Below are positions 53,583 through 61,428 of a DNA stretch of 64,000 bases, one piece after another (positions within the stretch are counted from its first letter, which is position 1; every line of letters begins with the position of its first letter). The position numbers were made by a program, and so were the translations under genes. The stretch is from Candidatus Magnetobacterium casense. Lineage in GTDB: Bacteria > Nitrospirota > Thermodesulfovibrionia > Thermodesulfovibrionales > Magnetobacteriaceae. The notes beneath the pieces were generated by a model that saw only the letters and a program-made list of their open reading frames with translations, was not told the origin of the DNA and did no database searches. The stretch lies in NCBI RefSeq assembly GCF_000714715.1, contig NZ_JMFO01000003.1, positions 1-64,000 on the forward strand, read 5' to 3'.

Positions 53583-53849
53583 TTGAAACAGTTTACCAAA
53601 AATGATTACGGCACAATTAACATGCCTGGTGGCAACAGGCACAGTGGCAACAGACCCGGTGATGTTACGGAAGAACTGGAAAAGATCAGGGCCATGCTGA
53701 CATTCATGGCCGACACAACGGACTTGCTGTTAGCGGCAACGATGAATGAAAAACAGCAACCCATGGACGAAACACCCTATGGCATGCACCTGCTCTTTAT
53801 GGAACTGATATCGAGGCTGGACAGGGCATGTGACAGACCACACGAATAA
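53583..53849 (+). CDS. Hypothetical small protein (88 aa)
   Basis: 88 residues, TTG start with AAAGGAGG six bases before. The first 30 residues are polar and low in complexity (GGNRHSGNRPG). The remainder is an amphipathic helix region (EELEKIRAMLTFMADTTDLLLAATM, then HLLFMELISRLDRACDR). No family recognised and no membrane segment. Divergent from the ribbon-helix-helix gene with a shared control region. Confidence 0.5.
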   Translation: MKQFTKNDYGTINMPGGNRHSGNRPGDVTEELEKIRAMLTFMADTTDLLLAATMNEKQQPMDETPYGMHLLFMELISRLDRACDRPHE

Positions 53850-53933
53850 CCCTCCGTAGTCGTCGTAACGCTTGATAGTCCGGTTGCCCTCCCCTACCTG
53901 TACGGCATAGGGAGGGCAACGCAGGGGGAGTGC

Positions 53934-54932
53934 TCAGTCCTTGCACTGCACGACGTCCTTGCCCGTAACCCTGGCATTGTACAGGGCTACCTGAGCGTGT
54001 GTCATGAGGTCGTCGAGGGTGTCGTGTTCCTTCAGCGTGGCCATGCCTATGGACAGGGTTGTGCAGAGGTTTTTCTCCGTAAATCGCTCCAGCTTCAGGG
54101 TTTCCTGGAAGCGTTCAATGACTACCTCTGCCTTGTCCATTGGGGTATTTGGCATGTAGAGGATAAATTCATCGGTGCCATAGCACCCCAGTACGTCTAT
54201 GCCGCGGATGCACGATTTGAGGTGTTCGGCCAGATCCGAGTACAGCCTCTTTGCCACATCTATGCCGTAGACGTTGAGCACGCTCTTGAAATTGTTCATA
54301 TCCATAAGGACCAGCGTAAGGGGGATTTTATGCCGACGACTCTTGTCAAACTCATCACGCAGCTTCTGGTGGAAGAAGTGATAGTAGGTAAGACCGGTGG
54401 CAGAATCAATGTCTCTGAGTTCGTTCAGCAGCGTGGTGAATCTTTCTTTCCTCAACGCCTCACCGATCACTTTGGCCATATCAGCGAGGAATTCCCGCAG
54501 TTCATGTGCAACCTCCATCGCCCTGTCAAAGTATACCGCAAGAAAGCCCACACTGCGTCCGTCAATTGCCACCCGTACCGCTACGGCTGTGTCATAGTCT
54601 TTCTCCACCCACAGGTCGTGGTAGTCCTCCGTGTCACTCTGCCCTGTAACGACAACGACTGGTTCCTTGTAAAAGACCCGTTCCACGGCGCCGTCGCCGA
54701 TACCACGCCGGTACAAGGTGCTAAAGTGCGCCGAAATGTTATACCGGTTTGCTATTCTGAGGTAGTCGTCCTCGACATTTTTCAGCACCAGCACCCCATG
54801 ACTGATACCGATAGAATCCTTCATGGCAAACAGTATCTCGTGTATCGTGTGGGTAGCGCTCTCCTGCTTACTCAATAAATCTATAGCCTTGCATACATCC
54901 TTAAACAACACTTCCGTCATCATCTTTTTCAA
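53934..54932 (-). CDS. GAF-GGDEF protein with GTDEF motif
   Basis: 332 residues: a GAF-like sensor (about 20-160) and a GGDEF domain (about 175-332). The active-site sequence is YGTDEFILYMP, with Thr for the second Gly of GGDEF. Other markers of the domain (LTLVLMDMNNFK and LSIGMATLKEHDTLDDLMTHAQVALYNA) are present. Whether it makes cyclic di-GMP is uncertain: variants at this Gly often lose or lower activity. Stand-alone gene. Confidence 0.8.
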   Translation of the reverse strand: MKKMMTEVLFKDVCKAIDLLSKQESATHTIHEILFAMKDSIGISHGVLVLKNVEDDYLRIANRYNISAHFSTLYRRGIGDGAVERVFYKEPVVVVTGQSDTEDYHDLWVEKDYDTAVAVRVAIDGRSVGFLAVYFDRAMEVAHELREFLADMAKVIGEALRKERFTTLLNELRDIDSATGLTYYHFFHQKLRDEFDKSRRHKIPLTLVLMDMNNFKSVLNVYGIDVAKRLYSDLAEHLKSCIRGIDVLGCYGTDEFILYMPNTPMDKAEVVIERFQETLKLERFTEKNLCTTLSIGMATLKEHDTLDDLMTHAQVALYNARVTGKDVVQCKD

Positions 54933-55095
54933 GCTCCCAGTTTATAGTTTCTTAGTTATATTTTACAACAATTCCAAAGAAAACTACAACCTCAAAAGCA
55001 GTTGATGCCTTATTGCATTATTTTTAGTCCTATATTTATAATAGATGGAGAGGTTAAGTTTGTCGTTAAAAAAATGTGAGCAAGGAGGTTTGTTT

Positions 55096-55353
55096 ATGTC
55101 TGCACAGTTAGAACAGGAACGAGCAAGTGAAAGTGTAAACATCAGAGAATACATCACAGACAGCGAAGGACGTATAGTAGCGGCCATATTAGATATTGAA
55201 GAGTTAAGAAGGGTTGAGGAGTTAATAGAGGACTTATCGGATTTACTCGTCATAGAAGAGCGCAAAAATGAACATAGAGTAGATTTCTTCGATTATATGA
55301 AAAAACGACAAGCTCGCCTGTATGTACAAGCTGGAACTGACAAATCAGGCTGA
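55096..55353 (+). CDS. Antitoxin of RelE-type module
   Basis: 85 residues from ATG 55096 (AAGGAGG at 55082-55088). NIREYITDSEGRIVAAILDIEELRRVEELIEDLSDLLVIEERKNE is the Phd/YefM- or RelB-like pattern: a short beta strand region and a helical toxin-binding tail. It overlaps the toxin gene by 32 bases. It probably neutralises the toxin and represses its own operon. Confidence 0.75.
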   Translation: MSAQLEQERASESVNIREYITDSEGRIVAAILDIEELRRVEELIEDLSDLLVIEERKNEHRVDFFDYMKKRQARLYVQAGTDKSG

Positions 55354-55582
55354 AAAAGAATTAGACAAGTTGCCTGAATATCTCTTTCAAAAGATAAAAC
55401 AGGGAATTTTAAATTTAATCGATGACCCTTATTGTTATCCTCATTCTAAAAAGCTAACAGATAAAGAGAATTCACGTAGATTACGTGTGGGGGACTACAG
55501 GGTTATTTTTAGGATTTTTGAGACAGAAAGGCTTATTGTTGTCTCACGTATCCGCCATCGTAAAGAATCATACAGGAAATAA
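55322..55582 (+). CDS. RelE/ParE family toxin
   Basis: 86 residues. YKLELTNQAEKELDKLPEYLFQKIKQGILNLIDDPYCYPHSKKL and RRLRVGDYRVIFRIFETERLIVVSRIRHRKESYR are typical of RelE mRNA interferase toxins: the last has conserved Arg, Tyr and His-Arg positions. Overlaps the antitoxin gene. Compact, complete pair. Confidence 0.88.
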   Translation: MYKLELTNQAEKELDKLPEYLFQKIKQGILNLIDDPYCYPHSKKLTDKENSRRLRVGDYRVIFRIFETERLIVVSRIRHRKESYRK

Positions 55583-55824
55583 CCCTTTCAACTAAAACCT
55601 TCATGAATAGGAGCAATGTTCGCTCCCGCTACGGCCACAAAGAAGCCCCCTTGACCCCTTCTTGTCTTGTTGATAGTGGATTGATTATACACAACATTCC
55701 AAATTATACGGTCGAACTATTACGCCAAAAAACCTCCCTGTTGACAATCGTGACTGATATTGATTATCATTTTACATCTTGGCCAATCATTGCTGATTGA
55801 AAAATATTAGATATGGAGGTATAT

Positions 55825-56802
55825 ATGGCAAATGTCAGTTATAAGGAACTTGGTCTGGTAAATAGCAAAGAGCTTTTCGAGAAGGCCGTCAAGGGAGGCT
55901 ATGCCATCCCGGCGTACAATTTTAACAACATGGAACAACTACAGGCAATCATCATTGGGTGCGTGGAGACAAAATCCCCCGTCATCCTGCAGGTGTCAAG
56001 CGGCGCCAGAAAGTACGCCAACCAAACGCTGCTGAGATTCATGGCCATGGGAGCCGTCCAGATGATGAAGGACATGGGAGGAAACATCCCGATCGTCCTG
56101 CACCTGGACCACGGAGATACCTTTGAGCTTTGCAAGTCGTGCATAGATACGGGCTTTTCTTCGGTAATGATCGACGGCTCGCACCACCCCTATGAGAAAA
56201 ACGTCGAGCTGACAAAGCAGGTCGTCCAGTACGCCCATGCTAACGACGTTACGGTCGAAGGCGAACTCGGCGTCCTGGCAGGTATAGAGGACGACGTCTC
56301 CTCGGAGGTCAGTCACTACACCAAACCCGAAGAGGTCGAGGACTTCGTAAAACGCACCGGCGTAGACTCCCTGGCCATCTCCATCGGCACCTCCCACGGG
56401 GCATACAAGTTTAAGGTCAAGCCCGGTGAGGAACCACCGCCTCTGAGATTTGACATCCTCGAAGAAGTGGAACGCCGCATACCCGGATTCCCAATCGTCC
56501 TGCACGGGGCATCGTCGGTCATCCCGGCCTATGTTGACATGATAAACCAGTACGGCGGAAAGATTGACAACGCCGTCGGTGTGCCCGTCTACCAACTGCG
56601 CAAGGCAGCCGCATCGGCCGTGTGCAAGATAAACATCGACAGCGACGGCAGACTCGCAATGACAGCCATGATCAGAAAGGTCTTCGCCGAAAGTCCAAAG
56701 GAGTTTGACCCGCGCAAGTACCTGGGACCGGCACGCGAGGAACTCGTTAAGATGATCAAGGAGAAAAACGAACAGGTACTTGGAAGTGCCGGAAAGGCAT
56801 AA
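55825..56802 (+). CDS. fba: Class II fructose-1,6-bisphosphate aldolase
   Basis: 325 residues from ATG 55825 (TGGAGG upstream). Zinc-binding motif LHLDHGDTFE, MIDGSHHPYEKN, VEGELGVLAGIEDD and VLHGASSVIP match class II aldolases of the Fba/GatY group. It works in glycolysis or gluconeogenesis. Active residues are intact. Tagatose-bisphosphate aldolase is the close alternative. Confidence 0.92.
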   Translation: MANVSYKELGLVNSKELFEKAVKGGYAIPAYNFNNMEQLQAIIIGCVETKSPVILQVSSGARKYANQTLLRFMAMGAVQMMKDMGGNIPIVLHLDHGDTFELCKSCIDTGFSSVMIDGSHHPYEKNVELTKQVVQYAHANDVTVEGELGVLAGIEDDVSSEVSHYTKPEEVEDFVKRTGVDSLAISIGTSHGAYKFKVKPGEEPPPLRFDILEEVERRIPGFPIVLHGASSVIPAYVDMINQYGGKIDNAVGVPVYQLRKAAASAVCKINIDSDGRLAMTAMIRKVFAESPKEFDPRKYLGPAREELVKMIKEKNEQVLGSAGKA

Positions 56803-56877
56803 ACACTAAAGGCATAAGCGGTACAGACATAACGTTACCTCAATGCCCCAAACACGTACACTCTGACGCCGTGTATA

Positions 56878-56919
56878 CCCCCCCCATAGTACTACACATG
56901 CACGTGGTACCGTGGGGGG
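56878..56919 (+). terminator. Hairpin after aldolase gene
   Basis: Eight Cs at 56878-56885 and six Gs at 56914-56919 close a stem with GTAC-rich inner pairing. It lies between the aldolase stop and the next gene (56935) and may be a terminator or regulatory stem. Confidence 0.4.
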
Positions 56920-56934
56920 CTGTCTTCTCCTAAT

Positions 56935-58404
56935 ATGGTAAAAGAACTGTTGCTCATAGACGACGACATGGCATCCGCTGTTGCAGCGGAACAAGCCTTT
57001 GCATCGATGGGATTCACCATCCGCTACAGCCCTGACCTTCAGTCTGCCCTGCAGATGCTCAGGGCCACAGACCAGATCGTGTTGCTCAAGATGTCTATGC
57101 CACAGAGCAGCGGCCTTGATGTCCTGTTGAGTGTGCGCTCCGTGTACCCGGACTCCACCGTGATTGCCCTCTGTGCCCACGGCGACTCACACGCGGCCAT
57201 ACTCAGGGCCGGGGCCTTTGCCTGTCTCAATGTGCCAACCGACGTTGAAGAATTAAAGGTGGTTGTCGAAAAGGCAGCCCAAGATATGGCACAACGCCTG
57301 GAACTGTCACGCCTGCGTGCACTGCACGGCACCCGAGACCTCAATCCGCTAACGGGCAAGAGCAAAAAAATGGCCAAGGTGTTAAAGGACATGGAACGTG
57401 AGGCCTCAAACCAGGGGGCAACGCTAATCGAGGGCGAGTGTGGTACCGGCAAAGAGTTCATAGCAAGGGCCATACACAACCTGGGCAGCCGAAGGGATGG
57501 CCCCTTCGTATCCGTCAACACGACCACCACCCCAGGAGAACTGCTCGATGCAATGCTGTTTGGCGAACTCAACGATCCCCTGAGACAACGGCACACGCCC
57601 GTTGTATGTGGTCGCCTTGCCCGAACCAACGGCGGTACCATCTTTATCGACGAAGTGTCAAATTTCGACCTCGCTCTACAGCAGAGACTGTTGAGCTTTA
57701 TCAGGACAGGCCAGTATATTCCTGTCGGGGGAACTTCTGCAGTTGTTGCCGACGTCCGCGTCATAGCCGCCACCAGCAAGGACATCAAAGGGGCCGTTAC
57801 AGAGGCCACGTTCAACCCCGAACTCTATGACCTCCTGCACAGACACGAAATAAAGCTGCCCCCCCTGCGAGAGCGCAAGGAAGACATCCTGCCCATAGCG
57901 GAACACTTCCTGGAGTCATCCCGGCGCAAGTACGATACAGACATAAAGGAGTTCTCTGATGCCGCCAAGTCCCTCATGTTAAGCTATCGCTGGCCCGGCA
58001 ACGTCAGCGAACTCAAGCGAACCGTCTTTCGTGCGGCAGCCGTATCGGAGGGCGCCATGATTGACGACAAGGACCTCCTCGTTACCGAAGAACGCCCCTG
58101 CTCCATGCACGACTTTCTCAAGGATAAGTTGAGCAAATACCTAAAGGATATCACCCAACTCAACGATGGAAACCTATATAATACGATCATCGCCGAGGTG
58201 GAGAAGTCGCTTATATCTATCGTGCTGGCCGAAACCAACGGCAATCAGTTGAAGGCGTCCAGGGCACTGGGTATCAACCGAAACACACTGAGAGCAAAGC
58301 TCAAGCAATATCAGATATCCATAAGCGACACCAAGAAAGAACACAACGAGGACAGCTCCCCTCAGCTCCAACACGCAGGGGCCATGACCCCAATGAATCC
58401 GTGA
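56935..58404 (+). CDS. NtrC-family AAA+ regulator lacking GAFTGA and phosphoacceptor
   Basis: 489 residues. The N-terminal receiver fold (ELLLIDDDMASAVA) has Lys where the phosphoacceptor Asp should be (IVLLKMSMPQ) and NVPTD in place of the Lys motif. AAA+ Walker A EGECGTGKEF and Walker B GGTIFIDEVSN are present. The L1 loop has no GAFTGA (LFGELNDPLRQRHTPVVCGR). The C-terminal Fis helix-turn-helix (GNQLKASRALGINRNTL) is intact. So it probably binds DNA but cannot contact sigma-54 in the usual way or be phosphorylated. Upstream of rpsF. Confidence 0.88.
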   Translation: MVKELLLIDDDMASAVAAEQAFASMGFTIRYSPDLQSALQMLRATDQIVLLKMSMPQSSGLDVLLSVRSVYPDSTVIALCAHGDSHAAILRAGAFACLNVPTDVEELKVVVEKAAQDMAQRLELSRLRALHGTRDLNPLTGKSKKMAKVLKDMEREASNQGATLIEGECGTGKEFIARAIHNLGSRRDGPFVSVNTTTTPGELLDAMLFGELNDPLRQRHTPVVCGRLARTNGGTIFIDEVSNFDLALQQRLLSFIRTGQYIPVGGTSAVVADVRVIAATSKDIKGAVTEATFNPELYDLLHRHEIKLPPLRERKEDILPIAEHFLESSRRKYDTDIKEFSDAAKSLMLSYRWPGNVSELKRTVFRAAAVSEGAMIDDKDLLVTEERPCSMHDFLKDKLSKYLKDITQLNDGNLYNTIIAEVEKSLISIVLAETNGNQLKASRALGINRNTLRAKLKQYQISISDTKKEHNEDSSPQLQHAGAMTPMNP

Positions 58405-58517
58405 TTGTGTACTCGCTATGAAAAAATTATGCACTCATTCACTAATAAGCTATTGCCGTAAAGAATGTATTTGTGATATCATTGCTATAGGAAAAAAAAG
58501 CTAAGGGGTTTTAAGAA

Positions 58518-58901
58518 ATGAACTACTATGAGAACATTGTTATTATTGATGCCTCGTTGGATGACGAAAACGTGGATGGCGCGATAAAACGGATATCTGA
58601 CACGATAGAGGGCAACACGGGGCAGATACTGAAACAGGAGAAGTGGGGCAGGAGGAAACTTGCCTACATGATAAACAAGCACGAAAAGGGATTTTACCTC
58701 TTTTTTGTGTTCAAGGCCCCACCGACGACGACAAGATTGCTTGAGGGATTGTACAAGGTCTACGATCCGGTATTTAAGTATCAGGTGATAAAGCTGAGAA
58801 AGAAGGAGATCGAGGTGCTTGAGGAATCTCTGAGGGCAGCGGAGGCAAAACAGAAGGAAGCGGCAGATGCCCCGGTAGAAGAAGAAAAGACAGAGGGGTA
58901 G
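58518..58901 (+). CDS. rpsF: 30S ribosomal protein S6
   Basis: 127 residues. YYENIVIIDASLDDENVDGAI, WGRRKLAYMINKHEKGFYLFFVF and a C-terminal acidic tail (EAKQKEAADAPVEEEKTEG) match bS6, which binds 16S rRNA with S18. Followed by ssb and rpsR as in most bacteria. Confidence 0.96.
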   Translation: MNYYENIVIIDASLDDENVDGAIKRISDTIEGNTGQILKQEKWGRRKLAYMINKHEKGFYLFFVFKAPPTTTRLLEGLYKVYDPVFKYQVIKLRKKEIEVLEESLRAAEAKQKEAADAPVEEEKTEG

Positions 58902-58905
58902 AGAC

Positions 58906-59310
58906 ATGTTCAACAAACTCATATTAGCCGGCAATCTGACAAAGGACCCCGAACTTCGTTACACCCCCCAGGGTCTGCCGGTTGTTACGTTGAGATTGGC
59001 TGCAACCTCCAGAAGTAAGCAGGGGGAAACGTGGAAGGATGAGACGTTGTTTTTGGACGTAACTGTTTTTGGTAAACAGGCTGAAAACTGTGGCCAGTAT
59101 CTGAACAAGGGCAGTGGTGTTTTAGCTGAAGGACGCCTCAGGGAGAGGACTTGGGAAGCTGATGGCCAGAAGAAGAGCAGATTTGAGTGTGTTGCAACTA
59201 ATGTCGTTTTTCTTCCAAAGCGTGAAGGTGGTGGTGCAGGTCAACAACAGAGTGATTTTGGTTCCGAGCCTCTGCCGCCGTATGAATCTACGGACGTTGA
59301 ACCATTCTAA
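58906..59310 (+). CDS. ssb: Single-stranded DNA-binding protein
   Basis: 134 residues with an OB fold: NKLILAGNLTKDPELRYTPQGLPVVTLRLA, LFLDVTVFGKQAE and a C-terminal acidic tip (YESTDVEPF), where the DxxPF is the docking peptide for partner proteins. It coats single-stranded DNA. Four bases after rpsF. Confidence 0.96.
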   Translation: MFNKLILAGNLTKDPELRYTPQGLPVVTLRLAATSRSKQGETWKDETLFLDVTVFGKQAENCGQYLNKGSGVLAEGRLRERTWEADGQKKSRFECVATNVVFLPKREGGGAGQQQSDFGSEPLPPYESTDVEPF

Positions 59311-59344
59311 ATTATTATAAAAACTTATAGGAGTAATAGCACTT

Positions 59345-59605
59345 ATGAGAACGGCAACAAGAACCAAGCCGACAGAACAGGCCAAGTACAAGCGGTTTAC
59401 TCGGAAAAAGTTCTGCAGGTTTTGTGCGGAGAAGACAGTTTTTATCGATTACAAGGACACCAAGACGCTCAAGTCGTATCTGACCGAGCGTGGCAAGCTC
59501 CTGCCAAGTCGGATGACGGGCACCTGCGCCAAGCACCAGAGGGACCTCACGGAGGCTATCAAGCGTGCAAGAAACATAGCCCTGTTGTCATTTATGGAAA
59601 AATAA
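59345..59605 (+). CDS. rpsR: 30S ribosomal protein S18
   Basis: 86 residues. [39 protein letters not shown] is the core of bS18, including the Cys-x2-Cys found in the zinc-binding form. Follows ssb, preceding the DUF507 pair. RBS AGGAG before ATG 59345. Confidence 0.96.
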   Translation: MRTATRTKPTEQAKYKRFTRKKFCRFCAEKTVFIDYKDTKTLKSYLTERGKLLPSRMTGTCAKHQRDLTEAIKRARNIALLSFMEK

Positions 59606-59606
59606 G

Positions 59607-59888
59607 ATGCGCATCCCCAAGTCGTGGTTGCCCATAATTGCCGGCAGGATAGTCAACAGCCTTGTCCGCGGAGGGTTTGTTGAGCCAAAGGTGGCCATCA
59701 ACGAACTCTGCAGGCAGACGGAGGCGTTGCTGTATGAGGAATTGACGGTTGAGGACAGGTTGGCCGATGAGGTGCGGCAGATATTGCGGTCATTTGAGGG
59801 TGAGATAGAGCGCAAGCACCTCGATTACAAGGCGCTCTTTGATATGACCAAGCAGAGACTCATCAAGGAGCGAAACATAGTCATTTGA
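59607..59888 (+). CDS. DUF507 family protein, first copy
   Basis: 93 residues, all helical: IAGRIVNSLVRGGFVEPK, EALLYEELTVEDRLADEVRQIL and a basic C-terminus. DUF507 proteins are often encoded as adjacent pairs in Nitrospirota, Aquificota and delta-type bacteria. Function unknown. The start is one base after the rpsR stop; the stop overlaps the next start. Confidence 0.8.
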   Translation: MRIPKSWLPIIAGRIVNSLVRGGFVEPKVAINELCRQTEALLYEELTVEDRLADEVRQILRSFEGEIERKHLDYKALFDMTKQRLIKERNIVI

Positions 59889-60163
59889 TGCTATCGGATG
59901 ATAAAATAACCCACATGTCACACGTCTTGCTCAAGGGGTTATCGGACAAGGGCCTTGTGCATTTAAAGGCCGACGAAGGCAAGATACGCAAGGAAATCAG
60001 AAAGGTCATCGTTGATGAACTCAGGTTAGGGCAGGAGATCGACGATGCCGTCCGGGCAAAGATAAACACCCTGTCAAAGAAGGTCGTTGAAGGCAGCACT
60101 GAGTGGGATATCCTTTACAAGAAGCTGTTTGCCGAGGAAGAACGAAAAAAAGGCAGGTCTTGA
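59888..60163 (+). CDS. DUF507 family protein, second copy
   Basis: 91 residues from ATG 59888, which overlaps the previous stop (TGATG). Similar to its neighbour in length and pattern: ITHMSHVLLKGLSDKGLVHLK, then RKVIVDELRLGQEIDDAV. The C-terminal end is basic (EERKKGRS). Likely forms a heterodimer with the first copy, but that is inference. Confidence 0.8.
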   Translation: MLSDDKITHMSHVLLKGLSDKGLVHLKADEGKIRKEIRKVIVDELRLGQEIDDAVRAKINTLSKKVVEGSTEWDILYKKLFAEEERKKGRS

Positions 60164-60474
60164 GTCGGAGTACATTCTTTCACATCAGCGATGAGTACGT
60201 AAAACAGCACAGGGCTAAGGCCCGTCAACTCAGAAAAACCACATGGTGGCGCCGCAAATGTCAACGTGGCATCTGCCACTACTGCAACGGCACCTTTCGC
60301 CCGTCAGATATAACAATGGACCACATCATTCCCCTGTCACAGGGTGGCACCTCGATCAAAAGCAATATAGTTGCAGCCTGTAAATCATGCAACACCAAAA
60401 AGCAGCACTCCCTTCCCTGGCAATGGACATCCTACATGGATAGCCTCAAGGAAGCGGAAAACGGTGGCGATTGA
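60160..60474 (+). CDS. HNH endonuclease family protein
   Basis: 104 residues, TTG start overlapping the DUF507 stop (TTGA). CHYCNGTFRPSDITMDHIIPLSQGG and SNIVAACKSCNTKKQ form a full HNH metal motif with zinc-binding CxxC pairs (McrA-like fold). Family members cut DNA or nick it; a role in DNA repair or processing is plausible next to ssb. Coupled to the ribosomal-protein operon. Confidence 0.88.
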   Translation: MSRSTFFHISDEYVKQHRAKARQLRKTTWWRRKCQRGICHYCNGTFRPSDITMDHIIPLSQGGTSIKSNIVAACKSCNTKKQHSLPWQWTSYMDSLKEAENGGD

Positions 60475-60614
60475 GGGGGCGACTGTCGGCCTTTCGTCGC
60501 GCCGAGTTGCATCCGGCTGTGGCGTTTGCACCGACCCCTCAGCCCCATCATAAGGAGCAGAGGATAAACTGAAAAACAGCCGGCAGTCTTGAACTTCAGA
60601 CAGAACAAAGTCAC

Positions 60615-60634
60615 CGTGATGCAATTTTATCACG
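60615..60634. promoter_or_regulatory. Inverted repeat upstream of MNT gene
   Basis: CGTGAT (60615-60620) and ATCACG (60629-60634) flank eight bases. TAAGAT at 60643-60648 could be the -10 box of the MNT/HEPN operon. The rest of 60475-60614 holds GC-rich sequence with no gene seen. Confidence 0.35.
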
Positions 60635-60654
60635 ATTTGTGGTAAGATTACCTT

Positions 60655-60969
60655 ATGGAGACATCTGATCCTATCCTTGCTAAATTTCATGCGGCGCTTG
60701 TTGATATTTACGGCGAGCGCCTTGATCGCGTGGTATTGTTCGGCTCTCGTGCTCGTGGCAACGAACATGAAGATTCCGATTATGACGTTGCCGTATTCCT
60801 TAAATCGCTTCCGGACAGGTGGGCTGAACTGGACAGATTAGCCAGGCTCCGTGTCAGTTTCATTGATGATGCAGGCGTTTTTTTTGATGCGAAGCCTTAT
60901 TCAGCTACGGCTTACCAAGAAAGTTCACCGCTCATGCGTGAAATCAGACAAGAAGGGCTTGACCTGTGA
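60655..60969 (+). CDS. mntA: Minimal nucleotidyltransferase (MNT) antitoxin
   Basis: 104 residues. VVLFGSRARGNEHEDSDYDVAVFLK has the GSxRxG and DxD pattern of MNT-type nucleotidyltransferases. In the known HEPN/MNT modules MntA adds AMP to the HepT toxin and blocks it. The stop overlaps the HEPN start (GTGA). Confidence 0.88.
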   Translation: METSDPILAKFHAALVDIYGERLDRVVLFGSRARGNEHEDSDYDVAVFLKSLPDRWAELDRLARLRVSFIDDAGVFFDAKPYSATAYQESSPLMREIRQEGLDL

Positions 60970-61379
60970 CGCCAGAGGCAGCCAGCTTCATTGAAAAAGC
61001 CAGGAAATTGCTTGTAAATGCCAACACCATGCTTGATGTTGGCCTTAACGGTGATGCAGGGCGTACCGCTTATCTTGCCGGATTTCATGCCGTACAAGCC
61101 CTCATCTTTGAACGTATGGGAAAAACGGTTAAAACCCATAAAGGTGTTCAAATGGAGTTTATGCGTCTAACCAAAAATGAGCCGAGTGTTCCGACAGAAC
61201 TCAGAATATTCCTGTCTCAGGCTTACAACCTCAAGGCCATTGCCGATTACGAGACAGGTACTGACTCTGAAGTTTCTTTTGAACGGGCTGCAGCCGCCAT
61301 TGAAACGTGCAAACAGTTTGTGGCACACATTACAGGTCTAATAAATTTGACAATGTCACATTCCAATTTCTGCAATTAA
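60966..61379 (+). CDS. hepT: HEPN toxin
   Basis: 137 residues, GTG start at 60966 overlapping mntA. An all-helical protein of the HEPN group with RTAYLAGFHAVQALIF (an Arg and a His seven apart, one more than the usual Rx4-6H) and a conserved KTHKGVQMEF. HepT acts as an RNase toxin in such modules. The pair should be a toxin-antitoxin unit. Confidence 0.82.
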   Translation: MTPEAASFIEKARKLLVNANTMLDVGLNGDAGRTAYLAGFHAVQALIFERMGKTVKTHKGVQMEFMRLTKNEPSVPTELRIFLSQAYNLKAIADYETGTDSEVSFERAAAAIETCKQFVAHITGLINLTMSHSNFCN

Positions 61380-61428
61380 AAATGACGGCAACAGGTAATA
61401 CCCCCATTGCCGTCAAAGCCACCAGCGC

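Noticed and set aside
55603..55800. 65-residue frame after the RelE-type toxin
   Set aside because: No RBS, no family pattern, and codon choice unlike the neighbours; likely chance.
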